Positions 33,098 to 46,227 of a DNA stretch of 64,000 bases are shown here, in pieces. The stretch is from PCRC01 sp040384665. GTDB taxonomy: Bacteria > Pseudomonadota > Gammaproteobacteria > Burkholderiales > Burkholderiaceae_C. Both the position numbers and the translations under genes were made by a program. Numbering within the stretch: the stretch's first letter is position 1; the number at the start of each line of letters is the position of its first letter. The notes under the pieces were generated by a model. The model worked only from the letters and a program-made list of their open reading frames with translations, did no database searches and had not been told where the DNA came from. The stretch is taken from positions 88,895-152,894 of the forward strand of contig JAZKIY010000006.1 in NCBI GenBank assembly GCA_040384665.1. Reading direction: 5' to 3'.

Positions 33098-34792
33098 ATG
33101 CCCCACAGCGTTTCCCTGATCAGCACCATTGCCGCCGGCCTGGGCCTGGCCCTGATTTTTGGTTTTCTGGCCGCCCGTTTGCGCCTGCCATCGCTGGTCG
33201 GTTACCTGCTGGCCGGCGTGGTGATCGGCCCCTTCACGCCCGGTTTTGTGGCCGATGCGGCGATTGCCAGCCAGTTGGCCGAGATCGGTGTGATGCTGCT
33301 GATGTTCGGCGTGGGCCTGCATTTCTCGATGGACGATTTGCTGGCGGTGCGCAAGATCGCGGTGCCCGGGGCCGTGGTGCAGATGACGGTGGCCACTGCG
33401 CTCGGCATGGGCCTGGCCCACTGGTGGGGCTGGAACCTGGGCGGCGCGCTGGTGTTTGGCCTGTCGCTGTCGGTGGCCAGCACGGTGGTGTTGTTGCGGG
33501 CGCTGGAAGACCGGGGCGTGCTCGATTCGTTCAATGGCCGCATCGCCGTGGGCTGGTTGGTGGTGGAAGACCTGGCCATGGTGCTGGTGCTGGTGCTGCT
33601 GCCGCCGCTCGGTGGCTGGCTGGCCGGCACCGCCAAAGCCGACACCAACGAACTGTTGATGACACTCGGCCAGACGCTGTTGCAGGTCGGTGGCTTTGTG
33701 GCGCTGATGCTGGTGGTGGGCCGGCGTTTCTTCCCCTGGGTGCTGTGGCAGGTGCAGCGCACCGGCTCGCGTGAGCTGTTCACGCTGTGTGTGGTGGCGG
33801 CCGCGGTGAGCATCGCGTTTGGCGCCACCGCGCTGTTCGGTGTGTCGTTTGCGCTGGGGGCCTTCTTTGCCGGCATGGTGATGCGCGAGTCGGAGTTCAG
33901 CCACCGCGCGGCCGAAGAGTCGCTGCCGTTGCGCGATGCGTTTGCGGTGCTGTTCTTTGTCTCGGTCGGCATGCTGTTCGACCCCTGGGTGTTGGTGGAA
34001 CGGCCGCTGCAGGTGCTGGCGGTGGTGGCCATCATCATCGTTGGCAAGTCGCTGGCCGCCGCGGCGCTGGTCATGGCCTTCCGTTACCCGCTGAACACCG
34101 CGCTCACGGTGTCGGCCAGCCTGGCGCAGATTGGCGAGTTCTCGTTCATTCTGGTGGGGCTGGGCGCTTCGCTGGGCCTGCTGCCACCCGAAGGACAAAG
34201 CCTGGTGCTGGCCGGTGCGTTGATTTCCATTGCGTTGAACCAGCTGGTGTTCACCGCCGTCGAGCCGATGCAGAAGTGGATCCTGGCCAAATCCGCACTG
34301 GCGCGCAAACTCGAAGCCCGCGACGACCCGCTGGCCGAACTGCCCGCGACCACCGAAGAGAAGTACCTGTCGCAGCAGGTGGTGTTGGTTGGCTACGGTC
34401 GGGTGGGTCGGCGCATTGCGGCCGCTTTGATGGCGCACCACATCCCGTTTGTGGTGGCCGAGCAGAACCGCGAAACGGTGGAGAAGTTGCGGGCCGATGG
34501 CATTGCCGCCGTGTCGGGCGATGCGTCGGAACCGGTGGTGTTGGTCCAGGCCCACATCGCGCGCGCCCGCATGCTGGTGATCGCCACACCCGACACGCTG
34601 AACGTGCGCAAGATGATCGCCACCGCGCGGGCCCTGAACCCTGGCATTGCCACGGTGGTCCGCACCCACAGCGAAGCCGAAGCCGGGCTGCTGACGCAGG
34701 AAAACGCCGGCAAGGTGTTTCTCGGTGAAGAAGAGTTGGCGCTGGCCATGACGCGCCACGTGCTGGCCACGGCGGCCGCGCCGCACGCCTGA
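33098..34792 (+). CDS. YbaL/KefB-like cation:proton antiporter with RCK domain
   Basis: 564 residues. About twelve membrane helices form a CPA2 (Na+/H+ exchanger) domain (residues about 5-395), with typical LVGYLLAGVVIGPFTPG and LAQIGEFSFILVGLG. This is followed by a cytoplasmic RCK/TrkA-N domain that begins VVLVGYGRVGRRIA (nucleotide-binding GxGxxG). It probably exchanges K+ or Na+ for protons; the closest named relative is YbaL of E. coli. It stands alone after the pha terminator and is convergent with a GST gene. Confidence 0.9.
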   Translation: MPHSVSLISTIAAGLGLALIFGFLAARLRLPSLVGYLLAGVVIGPFTPGFVADAAIASQLAEIGVMLLMFGVGLHFSMDDLLAVRKIAVPGAVVQMTVATALGMGLAHWWGWNLGGALVFGLSLSVASTVVLLRALEDRGVLDSFNGRIAVGWLVVEDLAMVLVLVLLPPLGGWLAGTAKADTNELLMTLGQTLLQVGGFVALMLVVGRRFFPWVLWQVQRTGSRELFTLCVVAAAVSIAFGATALFGVSFALGAFFAGMVMRESEFSHRAAEESLPLRDAFAVLFFVSVGMLFDPWVLVERPLQVLAVVAIIIVGKSLAAAALVMAFRYPLNTALTVSASLAQIGEFSFILVGLGASLGLLPPEGQSLVLAGALISIALNQLVFTAVEPMQKWILAKSALARKLEARDDPLAELPATTEEKYLSQQVVLVGYGRVGRRIAAALMAHHIPFVVAEQNRETVEKLRADGIAAVSGDASEPVVLVQAHIARARMLVIATPDTLNVRKMIATARALNPGIATVVRTHSEAEAGLLTQENAGKVFLGEEELALAMTRHVLATAAAPHA

Positions 34793-34805
34793 CTGAACCG
34801 GGCCT

Positions 34806-35606
34806 CTAGTCGCGCAGTGGTGCAAAGCCGCCGGGCTGGCTGCGTGGCGGGGCCGAATCGGCGCCGCCCAGCAATGAGGGCGTGGCGGCGGCAGGCCGGT
34901 GTTCACCGTTGCGCACGCTGTGGGCGGTCTGGCCAAACAGGGCCTGGCGGGCGTCGTCGCTCAGGCTGTTGACGCGCAATTCCTTGCCCAGGTTCAGCCC
35001 GCGCTGCACGGCGGGGCGCAGCAGCAGGCGGTCGTACCAGCGTTGCACGTGCGGGAAATCGGCCATGGGCACCTGCTGGGCCTTGTGGATGCGCACCCAG
35101 GCAACGATGGCCATGTCGGCAATGGAGTAGCTGTCACCGGCCACATAGGCGCCGGTGCGCGCGAGCTGGGCGTCCAGCACGCCGTACAAGCGGTGCACTT
35201 CCTTGCTGTAGCGCTCAATGGCATAGGGGATCTTTTCGGGCGCGTAGAGCCGGAAGTGGCCGTTCTGCCCGGCCATGGGACCGAGCCCCCCCACTTGCCA
35301 CATCAGCCACTGCATCACCTCGGTGCGGCCCGCCATGTCGGTGGGCAGGAACTGGCCGGTTTTTTCGGCCAGGTAGACCAGAATGGCGCCGCTTTCAAAC
35401 ACCGGCACGGACGAGCCCTCGGTGGCGGCGGTGTGGTCCACGATGGCGGGCATGCGGTTGTTCGGGCTGACCAGCAAAAACTCGGGCGCAAACTGCTCGC
35501 CCCGGGTGATGTCCACCGGACGCAGGGTGTAGGGCAGGCCACACTCCTCCAGCATGATGGAGATCTTCCACCCGTTGGGCGTGGGCCAGTAGTAGAGGTC
35601 GATCAT
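34806..35606 (-). CDS. Glutathione S-transferase family protein (YfcG/YghU-like)
   Basis: 266 residues. The N-terminal thioredoxin-like domain opens YYWPTPNGWKISIMLEECG, with the threonine/asparagine pair TPNG that marks nu-class GSTs such as YfcG. NRMPAIVDH holds the cis-proline, and FESGAILVYLAEKTG follows. The all-helical C-terminal domain contains GDSYSIADMAIVAWV. The last 45 residues are low-complexity and look disordered. Nu-class proteins show glutathione-dependent disulfide reductase activity. The start overlaps the stop of the upstream M14-like gene (ATGA), so they are coupled. Confidence 0.88.
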   Translation of the reverse strand: MIDLYYWPTPNGWKISIMLEECGLPYTLRPVDITRGEQFAPEFLLVSPNNRMPAIVDHTAATEGSSVPVFESGAILVYLAEKTGQFLPTDMAGRTEVMQWLMWQVGGLGPMAGQNGHFRLYAPEKIPYAIERYSKEVHRLYGVLDAQLARTGAYVAGDSYSIADMAIVAWVRIHKAQQVPMADFPHVQRWYDRLLLRPAVQRGLNLGKELRVNSLSDDARQALFGQTAHSVRNGEHRPAAATPSLLGGADSAPPRSQPGGFAPLRD

Positions 35607-37414
35607 GGCAGCTCTTCGAGTTTCAGGGTGGGGTCACCCATCACACGGGTTGTGCCTTGCAACGCGCCGAGGATGCGGTTGGCGTGGAAGCTGTCGGGGG
35701 CGTCCGGTTCCAGCGCGGCCAGCACCAGGTTGGCCAGCGGCTGGGCCAGCGGGATGTAGAAGGCGCCGCTGGGTGCGTCCACCGCCGAACGGGTGACCTG
35801 CAGGTCCAGCGGGGCCGGGTTGTAGGCCTGGCCAGGGGGTGTGACGCGGGGCACCTCGGCGTAGATGTCGCCCAGCACCGAGCCGGGCGAGGTGACGCGC
35901 CAAACCTGCACGCCCTGCAGCCGCAGCCGCTGCGCGGCATCGGCCGAGCTGGCCGACAGCAGGTAGCCGCAGGGCCGTGGCCGCACCTTGACCTTGCGCA
36001 AGGCGAGGGCAGAGAGCCAGTCCACCGACAGCGTGCGGTCAACACCGGTTTGCGGGTTGATCAGTGTCAGGTCGTACTGCACCGGCGTCAGGCCGGACTC
36101 GACCACCGCCTCGCCCCGGCAGGCCTGGCTGCTGACGTCGCGGTCCACAAAGGCGCGCAACTGGTTGAGTTCGTTGGCGCGGTTGGCGGTGCCGCGCAGG
36201 CTGGCCGAAAGCGCGGTGACCAGGGTGTGCACGCGGCGCTGCAGGTTCTGGCGCTCCAGACCGGCGCCACGGCTTTCCACCACCACCGCCACACTGTTTT
36301 TCAGCGCGCTGGCGTTGCGCAGGCTGCCGGGCTGGGTGCCGCCCATGCCGACCACGCGGTCCTTCAGGTCGGGCGATGTGGTGTGGGACCACTCGTGCGT
36401 CAGCCCCTGCGCCTTGAGGGCAGCGACCATCGGCTGGCGCAGCCATTCCTCGGCCGCACGGCCCAGAAACTCGGGCTGGTTGGCGGCACTGGCGTTTTGC
36501 AGCAGCGCGTCGGCCCGGGGCAGGGCGCCAAACTTCTGCAGCATCGGGCCAATGGCGGCGTACTCGCGCACGTCCACCACCACCGTGGGGCGGTAATTGC
36601 GTACCAGCGTGGCCAGCGCGCGCGCCTCGGGCGTGGCCAGCAGCAGGTGGTCCTGGGCGAGGTCAATGCCCCGGGCGGTGAGGGTGGCGGCCACGGCGGC
36701 ACCGTCCGGGTTGGCGCGGGGCACGACGATGACGTTGACCCGCTCCAGCAGGCCGCGCAAGTTGCCGCGCACCAGCTCGCGCGCGACCACCAGCAGCGCC
36801 TCGGCCGTGGCCGGTTCGTCGCCATGCTGCTGGCCGACCAGCAGCACCGTGGGCCGGCCGGAGGCCTGCAGGCTGATGGCGTCGGGCGTGGTCGGGCTTC
36901 GGGTGACGACCAGGGCGTCCAGGGTGTCGTTGCGTTGCGACTGGCCATAGTTGACCAATTGGGCCACCGGGCCGCCGGGTGTGGTGGCAAACACCGCCAG
37001 GTCGCGCAGCCAGGCTTGCAATTCTGGCTGGCTGGTGAAGCTGCTGCGTCCTGGCATCAGGCCCGGCGTGTTGTACGGCACAGGCGGCTCGGGAAAACGG
37101 GCCACCACCGCCGGGCTGAAAGGGGAGGCTGCTGGCGGTGCGGCGACCGGGGCCGGCGCCGGTGGTGGCTGGAAGATCGGAAAGTTGGGCGCCGGGGTGA
37201 CCGGTAGACCTTGCCCAAACGACGGTGCAGGCCGCACCGGTGTGGCCTGCGATGTGGGGGCAGGTGCTGGCGGCGCTGTGCCAGCGCTGGGCGGGCGCGA
37301 CGTGGCGCAGGCCGCCAGCAGTGCCACAGGCACCAGGGCCAGCCACAGGCTGGCACGTGCAGGGGCCGCAGTGGCGAGGGCGGTGGGGTGCGCTGGCGCG
37401 GAGCCGAAGGTCAT
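35603..37414 (-). CDS. M14 carboxypeptidase-like lipoprotein, catalytic residues altered
   Basis: 603 residues from ATG 37414 (alternatives at 37450 and 37477). The N-terminus has a hydrophobic signal ending in lipobox LAAC (C36), so it should be an outer- or inner-membrane lipoprotein. A proline-rich linker follows to about residue 110. The M14 domain keeps the first zinc pair as H197-G-D-E200 (QQHGDEPATAEA) and a possible catalytic glutamate at E380 (VVVESRG). However, the usual N-R pair reads A-Q (GIDLAQDHLLL), and the third zinc ligand, normally His in a D-x-H motif, is Arg283 (VVVDVREY). The C-terminal ~200 residues are not assigned. It may be a pseudo-enzyme or bind metal differently; coupled to a GST gene. 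Confidence 0.72.
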   Translation of the reverse strand: MTFGSAPAHPTALATAAPARASLWLALVPVALLAACATSRPPSAGTAPPAPAPTSQATPVRPAPSFGQGLPVTPAPNFPIFQPPPAPAPVAAPPAASPFSPAVVARFPEPPVPYNTPGLMPGRSSFTSQPELQAWLRDLAVFATTPGGPVAQLVNYGQSQRNDTLDALVVTRSPTTPDAISLQASGRPTVLLVGQQHGDEPATAEALLVVARELVRGNLRGLLERVNVIVVPRANPDGAAVAATLTARGIDLAQDHLLLATPEARALATLVRNYRPTVVVDVREYAAIGPMLQKFGALPRADALLQNASAANQPEFLGRAAEEWLRQPMVAALKAQGLTHEWSHTTSPDLKDRVVGMGGTQPGSLRNASALKNSVAVVVESRGAGLERQNLQRRVHTLVTALSASLRGTANRANELNQLRAFVDRDVSSQACRGEAVVESGLTPVQYDLTLINPQTGVDRTLSVDWLSALALRKVKVRPRPCGYLLSASSADAAQRLRLQGVQVWRVTSPGSVLGDIYAEVPRVTPPGQAYNPAPLDLQVTRSAVDAPSGAFYIPLAQPLANLVLAALEPDAPDSFHANRILGALQGTTRVMGDPTLKLEELP

Positions 37415-37546
37415 GGCGGTGGGTCTCAAAAGCAACGGAGGGGCGGACATGCGCAGGCAGGCCACACACGACAACACCCTATGGTAGCGCCGGGCTGAGA
37501 CGGGCGTCAGAGGGTTGGCACGGCCAAGCTGTCAAAATCCAGGGCG

Positions 37547-38548
37547 TTGACCGCCAACCTCAGTCTTGTGAACCCGCCTGCCCACACCCTGTCCATCGCT
37601 CCCATGATGGATTGGACCGACCGCCACTGCCGCTACTTTCACCGGCTGCTGTCCCGCCACGCCCTGCTGTACACCGAGATGGTGACGACCGGCGCGCTGG
37701 TCCATGGCGACGTGGCGCGGCACCTGCGTTTCAACACAGAAGAGCACCCGGTGGCCTTGCAACTGGGGGGCAGCGAGCCCGCCGACCTGGCGCACTGCGC
37801 CCGGCTGGGCGAGCAGTGGGGTTACGGCGAGATCAACCTGAACTGCGGCTGCCCGAGCGAGCGGGTGCAGCGCGGTGCGTTTGGCGCCTGCCTGATGGCC
37901 GAGCCCGACCTGGTGGCCGACGGCGTGAAGGCCATGGTGGACGCGGTGGCCATTCCGGTGACGGTGAAGCACCGCATTGGCATTGACCAGACCGAGAGCT
38001 ACGCCTTTGTGCGCGACTTTGTTGGCCGGGTGAGCGAGGCGGGTTGCCAGACTTTCATCGTCCACGCCCGCAACGCCTGGCTGAAAGGCCTGAGCCCGAA
38101 AGAAAACCGCGAGGTACCGCCGCTGCGTTACGCGCTGGTGCACCAGCTGAAAAACGACTTTCCGCACCTGACCATCGCCATCAATGGCGGCATCACCACC
38201 AGCGCGCAGGTGGCCGAACAGTTGCAGCAGGTGGACGGCGTGATGGTTGGCCGCGAGGCCTACCACAACCCCTGGTGGCTGGCCGAATGGGACAGCGCGT
38301 TTTTTAGCCAGCCCGCCCAGGAGCTGACCCGCGAGGTGGTGGAGGCGCAGATGGCCGACTACATGGCGCGCGAAGCCGCCGCCCATGGCACAGCCTGGAG
38401 CAGCATTGCCCGCCACATGCTCGGCCTGCGCAACGGCTTGCCCGGTGCGCGGCGCTGGCGGCAGGTGTGGAGCGACCACAAACTGAAAGGGCATGACCCG
38501 CGCGAGGTGATGGCGCTGGCCCATGCGCCTGTGCCACAGGTGGCCTGA
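37547..38548 (+). CDS. dusA: tRNA-dihydrouridine(20/20a) synthase DusA
   Basis: 333 residues, FMN-dependent TIM barrel. DusA hallmarks: APMMDWTDRHCRYFHRLLS, the catalytic-cysteine block LNCGCPSERVQRGAFGACLM, VTVKHRIGID and INGGI. It reduces U20/U20a in the D-loop of tRNAs. Translation may start at TTG 37547 or at GTG 37568; neither has a clear ribosome-binding site. It is divergent from the M14-like gene, and the 119-bp stretch after it holds a copy of the dispersed repeat. Confidence 0.95.
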   Translation: MTANLSLVNPPAHTLSIAPMMDWTDRHCRYFHRLLSRHALLYTEMVTTGALVHGDVARHLRFNTEEHPVALQLGGSEPADLAHCARLGEQWGYGEINLNCGCPSERVQRGAFGACLMAEPDLVADGVKAMVDAVAIPVTVKHRIGIDQTESYAFVRDFVGRVSEAGCQTFIVHARNAWLKGLSPKENREVPPLRYALVHQLKNDFPHLTIAINGGITTSAQVAEQLQQVDGVMVGREAYHNPWWLAEWDSAFFSQPAQELTREVVEAQMADYMAREAAAHGTAWSSIARHMLGLRNGLPGARRWRQVWSDHKLKGHDPREVMALAHAPVPQVA

Positions 38549-38600
38549 AAAGGGCCTTCAGGCACCTTCAAAGGCTTCTGGCGGGGTTTTTCAGCCGAAT

Positions 38601-38667
38601 TTCAAGCCAAATTGGCTTCAAGCCTTAGTGCGGGCTCGTGATTTAGCTACCGTTTTAATAGCAATGG
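38601..38667 (+). repeat. Dispersed ~60-bp repeat, copy C (dusA-GntR gap)
   Basis: Blocks AAATTGGCTTCAAGCCTTAGTG, a CTCGTG part and TTAGCTACCGTTTTAATAGCA follow the family order. It sits between two convergent genes. Confidence 0.75.
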
Positions 38668-39315
38668 CTAGACCGCCGCTTCCAGCCCATGCTTGAAGTG
38701 CGCCTGCATGCACTGCACCGTAGCCGGCGCGTTGCGCGCCAGCAGCGCCGCCATCAGGGCGCGGTGTTCGGCCAGCGATTCCTCGATGCGGCCCGACTTC
38801 AGCAGCGAGTGGTGGCGGTTGAGCTTCATCATCTTGCGCATGTCGGCCACCATCTGGTCGCGCCAGCGGTTGTTGGCGATTTCCAGCAGACGCTTGTGGA
38901 AACGTTCGTTGACCTCAAAAAAGCGCTCGCGGTCCTGGTGACCGGGGCGGGCAGCGGCTTCGAGTTCGGCGTGCAGGGCCTGCAGGTCTTTCAGCTGGGC
39001 GTCGGTGGCCTTGGTGGCGACCACGCCCGCGGCGTCGGACTCCAGCAGCGCGAGCAGGTGGAACACGTCGGCCAGGTCGGTTTCCGAGACCTCGGTGACG
39101 TAGGCACCGCGCCGCACCTTCATGGTGATCAGGCCTTCGGCGGCCAGCACTTTCAGCGCCTCGCGCAGGGGGGTGCGGCTGATGCCGTAGGCTTCGGCGA
39201 TCTTGAGTTCGTCGATCCAGCTGCCAGGTTCCAGCTCGCGGGAGAAAATGCGCTGGCGCAGCAATTCGGCCACTTCTTCATAGAGCGCGCGGGGGGTCAG
39301 GGTCAAGGCAGACAT
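38668..39315 (-). CDS. GntR/FCD family transcriptional regulator
   Basis: 215 residues. The N-terminal winged helix (LYEEVAELLRQRIFSRELEPG, IAEAYGISRTPLREALKVLAAEGL) is followed by an all-helical FCD ligand domain (LLALLESDAAGVVATKAT, ERFFEVNERFHKRLLEIANN) with the metal-binding D/H pattern. It is divergent from scpA and is therefore the obvious candidate regulator of the propionate/methylmalonyl-CoA operon, possibly sensing a pathway intermediate. An imperfect inverted repeat in the shared promoter region is a likely operator. Confidence 0.92.
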   Translation of the reverse strand: MSALTLTPRALYEEVAELLRQRIFSRELEPGSWIDELKIAEAYGISRTPLREALKVLAAEGLITMKVRRGAYVTEVSETDLADVFHLLALLESDAAGVVATKATDAQLKDLQALHAELEAAARPGHQDRERFFEVNERFHKRLLEIANNRWRDQMVADMRKMMKLNRHHSLLKSGRIEESLAEHRALMAALLARNAPATVQCMQAHFKHGLEAAV

Positions 39316-39340
39316 GGGTGAATTGTAAGTCGAACGATAT

Positions 39341-39371
39341 TTTGCATCAATAATTATGAATGATGTAAACT
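39341..39371. promoter_or_regulatory. Candidate operator and promoter of the scpA operon
   Basis: Inverted repeat TTTGCATCA / TGATGTAAA (39341-39349 and 39361-39369; 8 of 9 positions symmetrical, 11-bp spacer). It overlaps a possible promoter, TTGCAT (39342-39347), 18 bp, TAAACT (39366-39371). This fits repression by the divergent GntR/FCD protein. Confidence 0.5.
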
Positions 39372-39421
39372 TGTTGCGCTGCAGAAAAATCTGCGAAAGT
39401 CACCCTTCCACGAGCCCTGCC

Positions 39422-41574
<2,153 letters not shown>

Positions 41575-41578
<4 letters not shown>

Positions 41579-42585
41579 TTCCTGAGGTTTTGGTTGAGGC
41601 GGTATTGCACGGTGACGCCACCGGGCAGCGCCGTGCCATCGCCAAAGCCATCACGTTGCTGGAATCGACGCGATCCGACCACCGCGACGCTGCCGATGTG
41701 TTGCTCACCGCATTGCTCCCGCACAGCGGCAAGTCGTTCCGGCTCGGCATCAGTGGCGTGCCGGGCGTGGGCAAGTCCACCTTCATTGAAGCGCTGGGCC
41801 TGTTCCTCATCGACAAGGGCCACCGCGTGGCGGTGCTGACCATCGACCCTTCCAGCACGGTCTCAGGCGGCTCGATATTGGGCGACAAAACGCGGATGGA
41901 AAAACTCTCGGTGCACGAGCGCGCCTACATCCGCCCCAGCCCGAGCAGCGGCACGCTGGGCGGCGTGGCCGAAAAAACCCGCGAGGCCATGCTGGTCTGC
42001 GAAGCGGCCGGCTACGACGTGGTGATTGTGGAAACCGTGGGCGTGGGCCAAAGCGAGACGGCCGTGGCCAACATGACCGACATGTTTGTGCTGATGCAGT
42101 TGCCCAATGCCGGAGACGACCTGCAGGCCATTAAAAAAGGCGTGATGGAGCTGGCCGATCTGGTGGTGATCAACAAGGCCGACATCGACGCCGACGCCGC
42201 CACCCGGGCCGAGGCGCAGATCACCTCGTCGCTGCGGCTGCTGGGCCTGCACGGCAACCCCGAGCACATGCACCACGACACGGCAATCTGGCACCCGCAG
42301 GTCATCCAGCTCAGCGCGCTGTTTGGCAGGGGCGTCGATACGTTCTGGGCGTCCGTCACAGAATTCCGGACGATCCAGACCGCCAACGGCCAGTTGCCGG
42401 CGCGCCGCCAGAAGCAGGCGCTGTCATGGATGTGGGAGCGCATCGACGCGGGGCTGAAGCGCGCCTTCCGCCAGCACCCACAGGTGGGCAATCTGCTGCC
42501 GGAAATGTTGCGCGAAGTGGCCGCAGGGCGGCTCCCAGCCTCTACAGCAGCACGACATCTGCTCGCAGCCAGCGCAAAATCTTGA
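41575..42585 (+). CDS. meaB: Methylmalonyl-CoA mutase-associated GTPase MeaB
   Basis: 336 residues of the SIMIBI G3E-type GTPase family. P-loop GISGVPGVGKSTFIEAL, switch regions VLTIDPSSTVSGGSILGDKTRM and VIVETVGVGQSE, base-recognition VVINKADID, and a C-terminal dimerisation helix. It protects and reactivates the B12 mutase by gating cofactor loading. The GTG start overlaps the scpA stop (GTGA), so stoichiometric coupled translation is expected. Older annotation as ArgK (arginine kinase) is outdated. Confidence 0.95.
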
Positions 42586-42608
42586 GTTGTAGCTATTTAA
42601 ATTAGAGC
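42578..42608 (+). repeat. Partial copy of the dispersed repeat (meaB-pccB gap)
   Basis: Only the 3' part of the family is recognisable: GTAGCTATTTAAATTAGAGC. It overlaps the meaB stop and fills the gap before pccB. Confidence 0.45.
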
Positions 42609-42626
42609 ATCCGAAAGAGAGAAACC

Positions 42627-44159
<1,533 letters not shown>

Positions 44160-44175
44160 GAACAGGACGAAGAAC

Positions 44176-46227
44176 ATGTTTACGAAGATTCTGATTGCCA
44201 ACCGTGGCGAGATTGCCTGCCGCGTCATCAAGACCGCCCGCAAGATGGGCATCAAAACCGTGGCGGTGTATTCCGACGCCGACAAGGACGCCCGCCACGT
44301 GGAGCTGGCCGACGAGGCTGTCAACATCGGTCCCGCGCCCAGCCGCGAAAGCTATCTGGTGGCCGACAAGATCATTGCCGCCTGCAAGCAGACCGGCGCC
44401 CAGGCGGTGCACCCCGGCTACGGCTTTCTGAGCGAGAACGCCGGGTTCTCCAAACGCTGTGAAGAAGAGGGCATCACCTTCATCGGCCCCAAGCACTATT
44501 CGATCGGCGCGATGGGCGACAAGATCGAGTCGAAGAAGCTGGCGGGCGCGGCCGGCGTGAACTGCATTCCCGGTGTCAACGACGCGATCGAGACGCCGGA
44601 AAAGGCGGTCGAGATTGCCAAGGGCATTGGCTACCCGGTGATGATCAAAGCCAGCGCCGGCGGTGGCGGCAAGGGCCTGCGCGTGGCCTTCAACGACAAG
44701 GAAGCCTTTGAGGGTTTCACGTCGTGCCGCAACGAGGCCCGTAACAGTTTTGGCGACGACCGCGTGTTCATCGAGAAATTCGTCGAAGAGCCACGCCACA
44801 TCGAAATCCAGTTGATTGGTGACAGCCACGGCAACGTGCTCTACCTGAACGAGCGCGAGTGTTCCATCCAGCGCCGGCACCAGAAGGTGATTGAAGAGGC
44901 GCCATCGCCCTTCATCAGCGATGCCACCCGCAAGGCGATGGGCGAGCAGGCCGTGGCGCTGGCCAAGGCGGTGAAGTACGAAAGCGCCGGCACGGTGGAG
45001 TTCGTGGTCGGCAAGGACCAGAGCTTTTACTTTTTGGAAATGAACACCCGGCTGCAGGTGGAGCACCCGGTGACCGAGTGCATCACCGGGCTCGATCTGG
45101 TGGAGCTGATGATCCGCGTGGCGGCCGGCGAAAAACTGCCGCTGACGCAAGCCGACGTCAAGCGCGACGGCTGGGCCATCGAGTGCCGCATCAACGCCGA
45201 AGACCCGTTCCGCAACTTCCTGCCGTCCACCGGCCGGCTGGTGCGTTTCCGGCCACCGACCGAGACCATGTTTGCGTCGGACATGTCCCAACTCTACGGC
45301 GTGCGGGTCGACACCGGTGTGGAAGACGGCGGCGAGATTCCGATGTTCTACGACTCGATGATCGCCAAGCTCATCGTCCACGGCAAGGACCGCCAGGACG
45401 CGATTGCCAAGATGCGCGAGGCGCTCAACGCCTTCGTGATTCGCGGCATCTCCAGCAACATCCCGTTCCAGGCCGCGCTGCTGGCGCACCCGCGTTTTGT
45501 GGCGGGCGACTTCAACACCGGCTTCATCGCCGAGCAGTACGGCAAGGGTTTCCATGCCGAAGACGTACCGCACGACGACCCTAGTTTTCTCGTCGCGCTG
45601 GCGGCCTACGCGCACCGCCGCACGCTGAACCGCGCGGTCGGCATCAGTGGGCAGTTGCCCGGCCATGGTGTCACAGTGGGGCAGAAGTTTGTGGTCGTCA
45701 GCCTGGGCGCGGGCGGCAACAACAGCCAGCAGGAAGCCACCATCAGCGACTTCCAGGCCGAGTCGGGCTCCAGCGTGATCGAGACCGGCGGCAAACGCTA
45801 CGACCTGTGTGCCAGCTGGCACCTGGGCGGCATCCGCATCCGCGGCACGGTCAACGGCCAGCCGTTTGCGGCGCAGGTTGAGCGCGGCCTGGCGAAGAAC
45901 CCGCTGGGTTTCCGCATCGCCCACAACGGCACCCAGCTCGACGCCATGGTGCTGTCGCCACGCGGCGCCGCGCTGTACAAACTGATGCCCTACAAGGCGC
46001 CGCCGGACATGAGCCGCTACGTGCTGTCGCCCATGCCCGGCCTGCTGGTCGATGTGGCGGTGCAGGTGGGCCAGAAGGTGCAGGCGGGCGAGCGTGTGGC
46101 GGTGATTGAGGCGATGAAAATGGAAAACGTGCTGTTCGCTGCGGCCGATGGTGTGGTCGGCAAAATCCTGGCGAACAAGGGCGAAAGCCTGACGGTGGAC
46201 CAGCCCATCGTGGAGTTCGCCGTATGA
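44176..46227 (+). CDS. pccA: Propionyl/acetyl-CoA carboxylase alpha subunit (biotin carboxylase + BCCP)
   Basis: 683 residues. Biotin carboxylase N-terminal domain (ILIANRGEIACRVIKTARKMG), ATP-grasp (IKASAGGGGKGLRVAF, EKFVEEPRHIEIQLIGD, QRRHQKVIEEAPS, EMNTRLQVEHPVTE), a BC C-terminal domain, a connecting BT domain, and a C-terminal biotinyl domain with EAMKMEN (biotin-accepting K648). It carboxylates its biotin with bicarbonate and ATP. It starts 16 bp after pccB and overlaps the following gene (ATGA). Only propionyl-CoA is suggested as substrate by the neighbours scpA and meaB. Confidence 0.95.
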   Translation: MFTKILIANRGEIACRVIKTARKMGIKTVAVYSDADKDARHVELADEAVNIGPAPSRESYLVADKIIAACKQTGAQAVHPGYGFLSENAGFSKRCEEEGITFIGPKHYSIGAMGDKIESKKLAGAAGVNCIPGVNDAIETPEKAVEIAKGIGYPVMIKASAGGGGKGLRVAFNDKEAFEGFTSCRNEARNSFGDDRVFIEKFVEEPRHIEIQLIGDSHGNVLYLNERECSIQRRHQKVIEEAPSPFISDATRKAMGEQAVALAKAVKYESAGTVEFVVGKDQSFYFLEMNTRLQVEHPVTECITGLDLVELMIRVAAGEKLPLTQADVKRDGWAIECRINAEDPFRNFLPSTGRLVRFRPPTETMFASDMSQLYGVRVDTGVEDGGEIPMFYDSMIAKLIVHGKDRQDAIAKMREALNAFVIRGISSNIPFQAALLAHPRFVAGDFNTGFIAEQYGKGFHAEDVPHDDPSFLVALAAYAHRRTLNRAVGISGQLPGHGVTVGQKFVVVSLGAGGNNSQQEATISDFQAESGSSVIETGGKRYDLCASWHLGGIRIRGTVNGQPFAAQVERGLAKNPLGFRIAHNGTQLDAMVLSPRGAALYKLMPYKAPPDMSRYVLSPMPGLLVDVAVQVGQKVQAGERVAVIEAMKMENVLFAAADGVVGKILANKGESLTVDQPIVEFAV

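Noticed and set aside
34796..34830. Possible further repeat copy at the end of the GST gene (GGGCCTCTAGTC)
   Set aside because: Only one short block matches and the remaining family blocks are absent.
33062..34936. 624-codon open frame antisense to the cation antiporter
   Set aside because: Same reason; low-complexity His/Gln/Arg-rich product and a clear gene on the other strand.
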